A stretch of 64,000 nucleotides of DNA from Bacteroidota bacterium. Its GTDB lineage: Bacteria; Bacteroidota; Bacteroidia; Chitinophagales; Chitinophagaceae. The translations under genes were made by a program, and so were the position numbers. Positions 1-7,508 of this stretch are shown piece after piece. The stretch spans positions 1 through 64,000 of the forward strand of contig JAIUNW010000006.1 in NCBI GenBank assembly GCA_020161535.1, in the 5' to 3' direction. The notes beneath the pieces are model-generated. The model worked only from the letters and a program-made list of their open reading frames with translations, was not told the DNA's origin and did no database searches. How positions within the stretch are numbered: the first letter of the stretch is position 1; each line of letters begins with the position of its first letter.

Positions 1-106
1 CCTGAAACTACATGAACTGAAATCCTGCCTGCCGGCAGACAAGTTTTCGCCAGCAAAAATGGTGGTCAGTTTGCCTCGGCTTTAGGTGGTCAATTTAATC
101 GGCGCA
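1..106. mobile_element. End of an IS21-family-like insertion sequence (partial, cut by window edge)
   Basis: This stretch holds two short related repeats, GGTGGTCAGTTTG (61-73) and GGTGGTCAATTTAATC (85-100), followed by GGCGCA. Tandem TGGTCA-type subterminal repeats close to a TG...CA terminus are how I recognise ends of IS21-family elements in Bacteroidota. The transposase genes (istA/istB) would lie to the left, outside the window. The neighbouring reading frame on the minus strand changes from conserved-looking protein to repeat-encoded residues close to position 106-110, which places the junction there. The exact terminus and any target duplication cannot be fixed because the other end is not visible. 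The family assignment rests on pattern memory, not on a database match. Confidence 0.5.
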
Positions 107-279
107 CGCACTCCGCTTGCCAAAAATGCAATTGCCATTCTTTCCAATCTTCTTGGTGTACCTTCAATTGGAATTCCGAAAGTTTCGAGGATGTAAAGTG
201 CTGTATTGATAAGTTCTTGAATAGCTTTTGGCTTTTCCTTAAATGTTTTTGAACTATCCGAACTGATATACTGCTTCAT
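82..279 (-). pseudogene. Truncated N-terminal fragment of a probable type II restriction endonuclease
   Basis: A 66-residue reading frame starts at MKQYISSDSS (279; an earlier ATG at 309 is possible) and overlaps the 3' end of the methyltransferase gene, the usual layout of a type II modification/restriction pair. The visible part reads as a helical N-terminus with KAIQELINTALYILETFGIP and RRLERMAIAFLA, which I associate with N-termini of restriction-endonuclease families found beside C5 methylases. The last residues (VRAPIKLTT) are encoded by the insertion-sequence end. The protein therefore stops after about 55 native residues, far short of an endonuclease, and is probably inactive. A coding remnant interrupted by an insertion is well supported. 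The endonuclease identity is inferred mainly from the neighbour. Confidence 0.5.
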
Positions 280-1285
280 TCTCGAATAATTTAAGTTGCT
301 CAAATTCAATTACAGGATAATCCTGCGCAGAAGTTCCCATAAGATGAGTTTTTATATTCTTGGCTAAGTGGTACGCAAAGTATGGAGCAACTGCATTTCC
401 AATTTGTGTGTATTGATGTGTTTCTGTTCCTTGAAAATCAAACCAATCAGGAAAACTTTGTAGCCTTGCCGCTTCACGAACTGTAATCCTTCTTCTTCTT
501 CCGTCTTTTAGACGTACTCGGTGCATATCTCCCGTAGCACCTGCAAGATTTCTGCAAGTCAAAGTTCGAGCAGGTCTGTCTAAATACAAATCTCTCGGAT
601 TGATACATTTAGAGGCTTTTTCATAATTCGCCACATATCTGTCCATAGATTCTGTGAAAAATTTAGAATCTTTATCAAATTCAAAAGCGAGCTTTCCTAA
701 TGCTTCTCCTACTGTAACAGTTTTACGGATTGGGTTTGGTAATTTTATGTTCTTTTTTGAACCTATTACAATTACTCGTTCTCTATTTTGTGGAACTTCA
801 TAAGTTACCGCATTTAAAAGAGCATAATCAATATAGTATTCTAACTTTTCAAGTTCGTCAATTACTTCTTTTAGATACCATTTGTTTTTGTATAACATTC
901 CCCGAACGTTTTCAAACATAAAAACTTCGGGATTGAGCTGTCGAACAGCGGAAAGGAAAATTGGAAACCCATCTCTTGAATCTTTCAGCCCAAGTTGTTT
1001 TCCACCAACACTAAAAGGTTGACAAGGCGGACCTCCAATCACAATATCAGCTTTAGGATAAGTTGATTCAGGAGTTAATTTTCCTGTAATGCATTCTCCC
1101 AAAAGATTCTTATTGTATGTTTTTGATGCGTTTTCGTCCATTTCGTAACCAATGGTTTTAAATCCATTGGCTTCAAATCCAAGAGATAACCCTCCGCAAC
1201 CCGCAAAAAGGTCAACTACCGTTTTGTTTAAATCGGTGTCAACCCAAGGTTTTAGTTTATTATTAATCTCTTTCCAATATTCCAT
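254..1285 (-). CDS. DNA (cytosine-5-)-methyltransferase, type II modification enzyme
   Basis: This 343-residue protein transfers a methyl group from S-adenosylmethionine to C5 of cytosine in a specific DNA sequence. The C5-MTase motifs appear in order: motif I VVDLFAGCGGLSLGFE near residue 23 (SAM binding), motif IV GGPPCQPFSVGG with the catalytic Cys, motif VI ENVRG, motif VIII QNRERV, and motifs IX-X RPARTLTCRN ... QIGNAVAPYFAYHLA. Length is normal for a single-chain enzyme, so it looks intact. The target sequence cannot be read from the protein. Its 3' end overlaps the remnant of the putative partner endonuclease, which has been broken by an insertion, so this is probably an orphaned methylase. 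The gene is AT-richer than the rest of the window, consistent with horizontal acquisition. Confidence 0.95.
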   Translation of the reverse strand: MEYWKEINNKLKPWVDTDLNKTVVDLFAGCGGLSLGFEANGFKTIGYEMDENASKTYNKNLLGECITGKLTPESTYPKADIVIGGPPCQPFSVGGKQLGLKDSRDGFPIFLSAVRQLNPEVFMFENVRGMLYKNKWYLKEVIDELEKLEYYIDYALLNAVTYEVPQNRERVIVIGSKKNIKLPNPIRKTVTVGEALGKLAFEFDKDSKFFTESMDRYVANYEKASKCINPRDLYLDRPARTLTCRNLAGATGDMHRVRLKDGRRRRITVREAARLQSFPDWFDFQGTETHQYTQIGNAVAPYFAYHLAKNIKTHLMGTSAQDYPVIEFEQLKLFENEAVYQFG

Positions 1286-1339
1286 CCGATAAATTTACGA
1301 AAATTTTCTTTTGGGACGGAGTGTCGTCCTGGCATATCA

Positions 1340-1503
1340 CATAACGTTTAGGGCTTGGTGTTGTGGTGGCGATAGTATTACGTCTGTTGGGTGGAGTACT
1401 AATTCATCCTGGCCAGCGATAAATAGTTCACCCAATGTTCAATAGTATTACAAATGTCCATGATGGGTTTTATCGCCACCATAACGCCAAACCCCTTGTT
1501 ATG
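1340..1503. repeat. Long imperfect inverted repeat (attC-like hairpin)
   Basis: The left arm at 1340-1375 (CATAACGTTTAGGGCTTGG then TGTTGTGGTGGCGATA) matches the reverse complement of 1471-1503 with few differences. A second inner stem pairs TTGGGTG (near 1386) with CACCCAA (near 1430). The outermost CATAACG / GTTATG ends and the imperfect pairing resemble folded integron attC recombination sites, but no integrase or clear cassette gene is seen. It could equally be a non-mobile palindromic repeat family. Confidence 0.55.
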
Positions 1504-2029
1504 CGCAGTACACGTATTTCTATTGCTACCAAGTTACATTACAAAAAGCACCTTACTTCGGCAGCACCTCATTTGTCCTCATTTGGTCGAAGAACAAAGT
1601 GTCGGCGTAGCTGACATTTGTCTTTCATACCCATTAGAATACCCGTCTGACTGATGATCCAATTTTATATCAATTCTCCTATTGGCGAGCTGATATCAAT
1701 TCTTATGACCCCTATCTTTACTTGCACGCCATTTGCCTCCAGATAGTTTACAGCTAGGTAAGCCATATTTATATCCTTTTCAGTGCCGTTTGTGTCATTA
1801 AGTGAACCAATATTGGGGCTATTTACCAGCAGCGACAATTGATTCCTTTCTTGCACCCGAATTGTCCCTTCCTGACCAAACCTTCAATTTCGGCAAAATT
1901 GCAGGGGTCGGTACTCGACCAAGAAAATGTAGAGAGCCGAACTAGCCATTCCATTGACGCGTATGCCTTAACACGGGCCAATATTTTGGTCACTTGAAGC
2001 TCGCCATGGCTTGCCTATCGACTTTGCTT

Positions 2030-2128
2030 TTATTGCGCATAACGTTTGTATTTCCGCAATACACGCTAGTCAATTTCTTTATTTGGATTTATTTCAGCGA
2101 TAAATGACCGCGCAATACGTATTGTGCG
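2030..2128. repeat. Second palindromic patch with GCGCATAACG boundary
   Basis: TGCGCATAACG at about 2034-2044 repeats the outer box of the upstream inverted repeat (TTATGCGC at 1499-1506 in opposite orientation). A near-perfect palindrome CGCAATACGTATTGTGCG lies at 2111-2128, and CCGCAATACACG near 2054 is related to it. Together these could mark the far end of a cassette-like module spanning about 1500-2050. The support is limited to these short matches. Confidence 0.35.
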
Positions 2129-2415
2129 GATGAGGCTTGCAAATTGTAGATTTTTGCACTAGTTGAGTATAGCTCTACAATACCAATTCCGCATAGCGGC
2201 AATGCGCCAAAAATTTTCACAATGGCAAGATACTGCCAATTAGAGTGGAGTTGGATGATAGTAGGCAGGGTGCTTCGGCGATGGGTAGCGCAAACCTTCG
2301 GCACCTGAGTCCCATCCGGTTGGGTCAGCGATAAGGTTTTTTGAATGCTATTTAATGTTAATGATTATTTCCGAATTGGACAAGTGGAACTATGGCAAGA
2401 CAGCTGATGTAACGC

Positions 2416-2449
2416 AAAAAAGCCGCTTCCGGAAGAAAGCGGCTTTTTT
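2416..2449. terminator. Rho-independent terminator downstream of the DHS-like gene
   Basis: GCCGCTT (2422-2428) pairs with AAGCGGC (2437-2443), flanked by A6 on the left and T6 on the right, so it can act on both strands. It lies about 65 bp past the stop of the minus-strand deoxyhypusine-synthase-like gene. Confidence 0.8.
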
Positions 2450-2514
2450 GGAAGAAAAATTTCAACTGAATTTTCTAAATGATATTTGGCGGTGGTAGCC
2501 CAACAGATAACCTG

Positions 2515-3489
2515 CTACCAACCCAATATCCAGGCAAAAATCAAGGGCGCCACAATGGTTGCGTCTGATTCTACAATGTATTTGGGGGTGTCGATACTCA
2601 ACTTGCCCCAGGTGATTTTTTCGTTGGGTACAGCGCCGGAGTAGGAGCCGTAGGAAGTGGTCGAATCGCTGATCTGGCAAAAATAGCTCCAGAAGGGAAC
2701 GTCGTGCCACTCGAGGTCCTGGTACATCATTGGCACCACGCAGATGGGGAAATCGCCGGCAATGCCGCCGCCGATCTGGAAAAAGCCAACGCCTTTGCCG
2801 GCACTGTTGTGGCGGTACCAGTCGGCCAGCCAAACCATATACTCAATGCCGCTCTTCATGGTAGTGGCTTTTACTTCGCCCTTGATCACATAGGAAGCGA
2901 AAATATTGCCCATGGTGCTGTCTTCCCAACCGCCTACAATGATGGGCAGGTTTCTTTCTGCTGCCGCTATCATCCAACTGTCTTTGGTGTCGATTTCGTA
3001 GTCGGGCCGCATCACATCGCTCAACAATAATTTGTACATGTATTCGTGCGGAAAATAACGCTCACCCGCTGCATCGGCATCTTTCCAAAGCTTGCTGATG
3101 TGCTGCTGGATACGGCGAAAAGCTTCTTCTTCAGGAATACAGGTATCGGTTACGCGGTTCAGTCCGCCTTCCAGCAACTCCCACTCCTGCGCCGGTGTCA
3201 GGTCGCGGTAGTTGGGAATCCGCTTGTAATGCGTATGCGCCACCAGGTTCATAATATCTTCTTCGAGGTTGGCCCCGGTGCAGGAAATGATATCCACTTT
3301 TCCCTGGCGAATCATTTCGGCCAGCGATACACCCAGCTCGGCCGTGCTCATGGCACCGGCAAGGGTAACCATCATTTTTCCGCCTTCCAGCAAATGTTGT
3401 TCATAACCTTTGGCAGCATCGACCAAAGCGGCGGCATTGAAATGACGATAGTGGTGCTGAATGAATTGTGAAACGGGGCCCTTCGACAT
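2515..3489 (-). CDS. Deoxyhypusine synthase family protein
   Basis: This 324-residue protein has the fold and signature of deoxyhypusine synthases, which use NAD and spermidine to transfer an aminobutyl group. The lysine that carries the enzyme intermediate in eukaryotes is kept in ITWGKL (K296), followed by the matching segment ESDATIVAPLIFAW. NAD-site glycine motifs (IISCTGANLEEDIMN, FFQIGGGIAGDFP) are also present. The start is set at MSKGPVSQF (3489); a longer upstream frame carries no family similarity and a -7 box lies at 3509-3516. Bacteria lack eIF5A, so the acceptor is unlikely to be a hypusine precursor. Homologous bacterial enzymes are thought to work in polyamine metabolism (for example homospermidine formation), but the sequence does not reveal the substrate. 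It is transcribed alone with its own terminator. Confidence 0.9.
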   Translation of the reverse strand: MSKGPVSQFIQHHYRHFNAAALVDAAKGYEQHLLEGGKMMVTLAGAMSTAELGVSLAEMIRQGKVDIISCTGANLEEDIMNLVAHTHYKRIPNYRDLTPAQEWELLEGGLNRVTDTCIPEEEAFRRIQQHISKLWKDADAAGERYFPHEYMYKLLLSDVMRPDYEIDTKDSWMIAAAERNLPIIVGGWEDSTMGNIFASYVIKGEVKATTMKSGIEYMVWLADWYRHNSAGKGVGFFQIGGGIAGDFPICVVPMMYQDLEWHDVPFWSYFCQISDSTTSYGSYSGAVPNEKITWGKLSIDTPKYIVESDATIVAPLIFAWILGW

Positions 3490-3508
3490 GCTTGTTTGTT
3501 TTAGGGCA

Positions 3509-3516
3509 CAAAAATA
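3509..3516 (-). promoter_or_regulatory. Bacteroidota-type -7 box for the DHS-like gene
   Basis: TATTTTTG on the minus strand matches TAnnTTTG and lies 20 bases upstream of the chosen ATG at 3489, supporting that start. No convincing -33 element is seen at the usual distance. Confidence 0.45.
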
Positions 3517-3556
3517 AAAGAATTTTGGTTCGTTGGCGCGCTTCAATAGACAACAA

Positions 3557-3591
3557 AAAGACGGCCCCGAGACCGGCACCGTCTTTATTTC
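3557..3591 (-). terminator. Rho-independent terminator after the PepSY-like gene
   Basis: AAAGACGG (3557-3564) pairs with CCGTCTTT (3579-3586). Read on the minus strand, the stem is followed by a T-run (3555-3559 as A on plus). It is about 40 bp past the stop at 3628. Confidence 0.7.
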
Positions 3592-3627
3592 CAACAAAAC
3601 CTCAGAGAAAAAACAACTTATTTGTGG

Positions 3628-4074
3628 TTACTGTTTTGCTTTCACTTTTTTGAACACATTGAGGGTGCCGGCAGCAGTAGACGATACGATCAGCGAAGAC
3701 TTAACACCATGCAGGGTTACATAGTAGGTAGTGGTCTCGCCACTGATGTGCTCAATCGCATTTTTCATGATGTGGTCGGGATAGCGATCGTTGATGGCTT
3801 TCCGCACCATGATGGGCAGGTTATCGATGTCGATATACCGGGCCGTGGCGACCATTTCGCCATCGGCATTGTAGAAGGCGCTAATCTCTGCATTGTTGTA
3901 CAAAAACTTCGCCTGGAACAGACCCGAATCATCTAAGGATTTCCATTCTACATTTTTTGCTTCAGCAAAATTGGCGCGGAACGATGCCAATACCTTGCCG
4001 GTAACAGGATCTACACTGGCAAAACTGGACAGGCTAACAAAAGCGGCGGCGGCGATGATGATGAACTTTTTCAT
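3628..4074 (-). CDS. Secreted PepSY-like small protein
   Basis: A 148-residue protein with a clear Sec signal peptide (MKKFIIIAAAAFVSLSSFA, cleavage near residue 19). The mature part has the pattern of the small secreted PepSY-like proteins common in Bacteroidota: a segment NVEWKSLDDSGLFQAKFLYNN, then ISAFYNADGEMVATARYI, then LPIMVRKAINDRYPDHIM, ending in a beta-strand-rich tail. No catalytic residues are recognisable, and its role (possibly binding or inhibitory in the periplasm) is unknown. It is monocistronic, with a terminator downstream and a 338-bp gap upstream. Confidence 0.7.
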   Translation of the reverse strand: MKKFIIIAAAAFVSLSSFASVDPVTGKVLASFRANFAEAKNVEWKSLDDSGLFQAKFLYNNAEISAFYNADGEMVATARYIDIDNLPIMVRKAINDRYPDHIMKNAIEHISGETTTYYVTLHGVKSSLIVSSTAAGTLNVFKKVKAKQ

Positions 4075-4412
4075 AAAATAGACTTGAAAGTTTGAATAAT
4101 CTGGTTATAAGAATTAGGTAATCTGTTTGTGTTATTGATTTGACGTAGTAAAAGTATTTATGTTACAGACCCAGTCAAGTAAATAGTGAAGGGTGGTGTT
4201 GAATAGTAAAGAATCGCAAACGACCAGATAACTATATAAAAATCCATTTAACTAAAATCGGCTGAAACCCGCGCCCAGGGCCATTTGTAGCAGAAGTGTT
4301 AAATGAATTGTAAACCACGGTTAAGTCATGGTTAAATTAGAGAAGCGGGATCGGCCTCTCTACACTAACTTTAGCGGTACAAAAAAGTGTATCGAAAGCG
4401 AACAGTATCACC
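4075..4412. other. Divergent intergenic region
   Basis: A 338-bp AT-rich spacer between two divergent genes, containing no open frame of note. It must carry both promoters. TAACTTTA at about 4367-4374 is a near-match to TAnnTTTG for the plus-strand gene, and TACTTTTA on the minus strand near 4150 is a candidate for the other. No terminator or repeat is visible. Confidence 0.4.
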
Positions 4413-5018
4413 ATGAATTTTCTCGCACACGCCTATCTTTCTTTTCGCCAGCCTGACATACTCACGGGTAATATGATCAGTGATTTTGTAAAAGGCAAAG
4501 CGAAATTCGGTTACCCATTACCGGTACAAGATGGCATCGTGTTGCATCGCGCCATCGATAGCTTCACCGATGAAAACCGCATCAATGCCATCGCACGAAA
4601 ACTATTTCACCCGGCAGTGGGTAAATACGCCGGTGCTTTTTTAGATATTGTGTACGATCATTTTCTGGCCAGTGACCCGCTGGTGTTTCCCGGCGATAGC
4701 CTGCCCGTCTTCAGCCAATGGGTCTATGAAAACCTGGAAAAAAACCTGGCTGTTTGTCCGCCGCCCTTTCAACAACTATTCCCCTACATGAAAAACAACA
4801 ACTGGCTGACCGGCTATCGCGAAGAAGCCAATATTCAACGCAGTTTTCAAAACCTGGCCTATCGCGCTGCCTATCTCGACGATGCCAGCGCTGCCTGGCT
4901 AATATTTGTAGAAAAGAAACCGCAACTGGAAGCGGCCTACCAGCGCTTCTTTCCCGAACTGTTGTTATTTGTAGGCGATTATTTCAAAAAACATTTGGCG
5001 CAGAAATGGAATCCCTGA
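4413..5018 (+). CDS. acpH: Acyl carrier protein phosphodiesterase (AcpH family, DUF479)
   Basis: A 201-residue cytosolic protein of the AcpH family, which removes the 4'-phosphopantetheine group from acyl carrier protein. The family's opening MNFLAHAYLS is present, followed by GNMISDFVKGK, VLHRAIDSFTDEN and FLDIVYDHFLA. These His/Asp clusters match the divergent HD-type metal site of the family. Length equals that of E. coli AcpH (about 193 residues). The start is secure because the conserved N-terminus begins at this ATG. The next gene follows after 24 bp but has its own signal peptide and possibly its own promoter. Confidence 0.9.
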   Translation: MNFLAHAYLSFRQPDILTGNMISDFVKGKAKFGYPLPVQDGIVLHRAIDSFTDENRINAIARKLFHPAVGKYAGAFLDIVYDHFLASDPLVFPGDSLPVFSQWVYENLEKNLAVCPPPFQQLFPYMKNNNWLTGYREEANIQRSFQNLAYRAAYLDDASAAWLIFVEKKPQLEAAYQRFFPELLLFVGDYFKKHLAQKWNP

Positions 5019-5042
5019 AGGTGCAGCCATTATTTTTGTAAG

Positions 5043-5624
5043 ATGAAAACAATGAACACCATGATGAGAAAAATATTCATTGCTTGCTTTTGTCTGTTCG
5101 CGGTACTGTCGGTGCATGCACAGGGAAAATTTCCGCCGGTAGATAAGTCGCCGCTCGATATCAGTTTTTATCCGAACAACTACGCCATCCTCAAAATCCA
5201 GGACAAAGCCACCGAGCCCTTGTTGGCCCGGGTGATCTATAGCCGGCCGCAAAAAAACGGCCGCCAGGTTTTTGGCGAACTCGTTGAATATGGTTCGGTA
5301 TGGCGCCTGGGTGCCAACGAAGCCACCGAACTGGAGCTGTTTAAAGACGCTAAAATTGGTAACACGAAATTGAAAAAAGGCCGCTACACCTTATATGCCA
5401 TCCCAACCAGCACCAAGTGGACTCTGATCGTGAACCGCGAAACGGATACCTGGGGCGCCTTTAAATATGATAGCAAAAAAGACGTGGTGCGCATCGACTT
5501 ACCCGTGCAACCAAGCGGAGATACCATCGAAGCGCTGGGAATGTATTTCGAAAAAAACAACAATGCCGTTCACCTGGTGATGGGCTGGGACGATGTGATG
5601 GTGCGACTACCGATTGTATTTTAA
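5043..5624 (+). CDS. DUF2911 domain secreted protein
   Basis: A 193-residue protein with a signal peptide (RKIFIACFCLFAVLSVHAQ) and a DUF2911 domain. The domain is recognised by SRPQKNGRQVFGELVEYGSVWRLGANEATELEL, then LKKGRYTLYAIPTSTKWTLIVN and the C-terminal AVHLVMGWDDVMVRLPI (residues about 60-190). The function of DUF2911 is unknown; these proteins are found in the periplasm or outer membrane of Bacteroidota. Several ATGs lie near the start (5043, 5052, 5061, 5064). A TATTTTTG box at 5031-5038 would put the transcript start at or beyond the first ATG, so the true start may be 5061 or 5064. Confidence 0.85.
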   Translation: MKTMNTMMRKIFIACFCLFAVLSVHAQGKFPPVDKSPLDISFYPNNYAILKIQDKATEPLLARVIYSRPQKNGRQVFGELVEYGSVWRLGANEATELELFKDAKIGNTKLKKGRYTLYAIPTSTKWTLIVNRETDTWGAFKYDSKKDVVRIDLPVQPSGDTIEALGMYFEKNNNAVHLVMGWDDVMVRLPIVF

Positions 5625-5647
5625 AAGCAGTCGATTGTATTGAATGT

Positions 5648-7498
5648 ATGTGCGGAATCGCAGGCATAATATTGCCCCCCGGGCAAGTGGAGCGCCAGCA
5701 ACAGGCGGCGAGCGATATACGCAGCATGACTGACAGCCTGGCACACCGCGGTCCCGACGGGGAAGGCTTTTGGACCCATCCGCAGCACCAGGTATTTTTG
5801 GGCCATCGCCGGTTGGCGATCATTGATTTGTCGCCCGCTGGCGCCCAGCCGATGCATGCATTAAACCGCTACAGCATCGTTTACAATGGCGAGATCTACA
5901 ACTATATTGAACTGCGCGATGAACTGAAATCGGCAGGAATGCAGTTTCATACGCAATCAGATACCGAAGTATTACTCGCCGCTTTTGCCCACTGGGGACT
6001 TCAATGCCTGGAAAAACTCGACGGCATGTTTGCCTTCGCGATATGGGATGAACAAACGCAGACACTGACGCTGGCGCGCGATCGCTTCGGCCAGAAGCCC
6101 TTGTATTATTGCCGCGATACCGACCATCGTTTTTTGTTCGCCTCTGAGATGAAGGCGTTCTGGCAAATTGGTTTTCCCAAAAAACCCGAAGCGCAGGCCA
6201 TGTTGTATTTTCTCGCTACCGGTAAAGCGCAATCGCTGTTATCGCCCGAAAACAGTTTTTACGAAAATATTTTTCAGGTGCCGGCGGCGCATGTGTTGCA
6301 GTACCAACCGCACAAGAATGAACTAACGATCAGCCGGTATTGGGACCTCGATCGGCAAGCGGTTTTCAATGGCGACGCTAAGCAGGCCATCGCCCAATTC
6401 AGTGAAGCCTTTCAACAATCGGTCGATAAAAGTTTACGCGCTGACGTGGCTTGCGGCAGTTCACTGAGCGGGGGGATCGACAGTGGGAGTATTGCGTATG
6501 CCATCAGCCGGCGATTGGGCAGTAACTACCATAGTTTTTCGGCCATTTTCCCTGGCTTTGAAAAAGATGAATCGGTATTGATTTCCGAACTCGCCGCTTA
6601 CCTGGGCATTTGCAGTCACACGATACAACCCAACGAAGAAACCCTGGCGGGCGATCTAGCCCAGATGCTGTATCATCAAGAAGAACCCGTGGGCTCGGCC
6701 AGTGTGTTTGCACAGTACCAGGTGTTTAAACTGGCGAAAGAAAAAGGCATCAAAGTATTGCTCGATGGCCAGGGTGCTGATGAATTATTGGGTGGTTATG
6801 ATACCAGCGTGGGTTGGTTTCTGCAATCGTTGTGGCGATCGGGCCAATGGAAAAATTTTCAGCACGAGAAGCGGGCCTTTCGACGCCATGGCTGGTCACA
6901 ATCGTATGGGTTTCGCAACCAGGTGGCTGCGCTCTTTCCCGCTGCGGCGCAATCAACCCTTGAACGCCGCGAGCGGCAGCGCATACAGCAATTGCCCTAT
7001 GTGTCGGAAGATAGAAAGGCTGCTTTTCCCAGCGAGCTGATCGAAAAACCCCTGGTGTTGCACCTGAACGACCTGCTCTATGATGAGCTCACACGCAGCC
7101 GCCTGCCCGAGTTGCTGCGGTATGCCGATCGCAATAGCATGGCTTTTGGTTGTGAAGTACGATTGCCTTTTCTGAACAACAGCCTTGCAACCTTGGCATT
7201 TTCCCTGCCCCCCACGCTCAAATTAAAAGAGGGATTCCGGAAATGGGTGTTGCGGGCTTCGATGGACCAAAAACTACCGGCGGCCATTGTTTGGCAGCGG
7301 GGAAAAACCGGCTTTGAACCACCGCAATCGCAATGGATGCAAAGTCCGGCGATGCGCGATCAACTTAGAGAAGCGCGGAAAAAATTGGTGGCGGATGGCT
7401 TTCTCGAGCCGGCCGTGCTGAATGCGCCGCTGTCGCCCGCCGCGGCCTACGACCGTGAAAATGCCGACTGGCGACAGCTTGTGCTGGCTTCGTTGTAA
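5648..7498 (+). CDS. asnB: Asparagine synthase (glutamine-hydrolysing)
   Basis: A 616-residue enzyme that makes asparagine from aspartate, ATP and glutamine. The N-terminal class II glutaminase domain starts MCGIAGI with the nucleophilic Cys2 exposed after Met removal, and has LAHRGPDGEGFW and YNGEIYNYIELRDEL. The C-terminal synthetase domain has the PP-loop SSLSGGIDSGSIAYAIS near residue 275 and the later DGQGADELLGGYDTS. Length is that of the longer bacterial AsnB type often found near polysaccharide genes, so an amidotransferase role on another substrate is possible. It is followed after 10 bp by a trans-sulfuration enzyme, so the two are probably co-transcribed. Confidence 0.95.
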   Translation: MCGIAGIILPPGQVERQQQAASDIRSMTDSLAHRGPDGEGFWTHPQHQVFLGHRRLAIIDLSPAGAQPMHALNRYSIVYNGEIYNYIELRDELKSAGMQFHTQSDTEVLLAAFAHWGLQCLEKLDGMFAFAIWDEQTQTLTLARDRFGQKPLYYCRDTDHRFLFASEMKAFWQIGFPKKPEAQAMLYFLATGKAQSLLSPENSFYENIFQVPAAHVLQYQPHKNELTISRYWDLDRQAVFNGDAKQAIAQFSEAFQQSVDKSLRADVACGSSLSGGIDSGSIAYAISRRLGSNYHSFSAIFPGFEKDESVLISELAAYLGICSHTIQPNEETLAGDLAQMLYHQEEPVGSASVFAQYQVFKLAKEKGIKVLLDGQGADELLGGYDTSVGWFLQSLWRSGQWKNFQHEKRAFRRHGWSQSYGFRNQVAALFPAAAQSTLERRERQRIQQLPYVSEDRKAAFPSELIEKPLVLHLNDLLYDELTRSRLPELLRYADRNSMAFGCEVRLPFLNNSLATLAFSLPPTLKLKEGFRKWVLRASMDQKLPAAIVWQRGKTGFEPPQSQWMQSPAMRDQLREARKKLVADGFLEPAVLNAPLSPAAAYDRENADWRQLVLASL

Positions 7499-7508
7499 AT
7501 TGGCGGCT

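Larger units (their letters stand above)
1286..2514. other. Gene-poor 1.2-kb accessory stretch with inverted repeats
   Basis: No convincing gene is visible between the methyltransferase and the deoxyhypusine-synthase-like gene. Open frames are short and do not look like known proteins. The best is a GTG-started minus-strand frame at 1665-1856 (63 residues, ending IDISSPIGELI), which could be a gene remnant. The region contains a long imperfect inverted repeat (1340-1503), a second palindromic patch (2030-2128) and a terminator (2416-2449). Composition is AT-rich, as in the methylase region. It resembles decayed horizontally acquired DNA or cassette-like modules without recognisable cargo. Confidence 0.5.

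Noticed and set aside
1454..1654. Plus-strand open frame of 66 codons
   Set aside because: It overlaps the right arm of the long inverted repeat, has no protein-like pattern and no start context.
1665..1856. Minus-strand 63-codon frame with GTG start
   Set aside because: It has a somewhat protein-like sequence but no family, no ATG and no promoter; noted only as a possible remnant.
2089..2304. Minus-strand open frame of 71 codons
   Set aside because: It runs through the palindromic patch and shows low-complexity, unpatterned composition; likely chance.
7422..7508. Longer N-terminus for the trans-sulfuration enzyme
   Set aside because: These codons lie within the asnB 3' end in another frame, and the family start motif begins at 7509.
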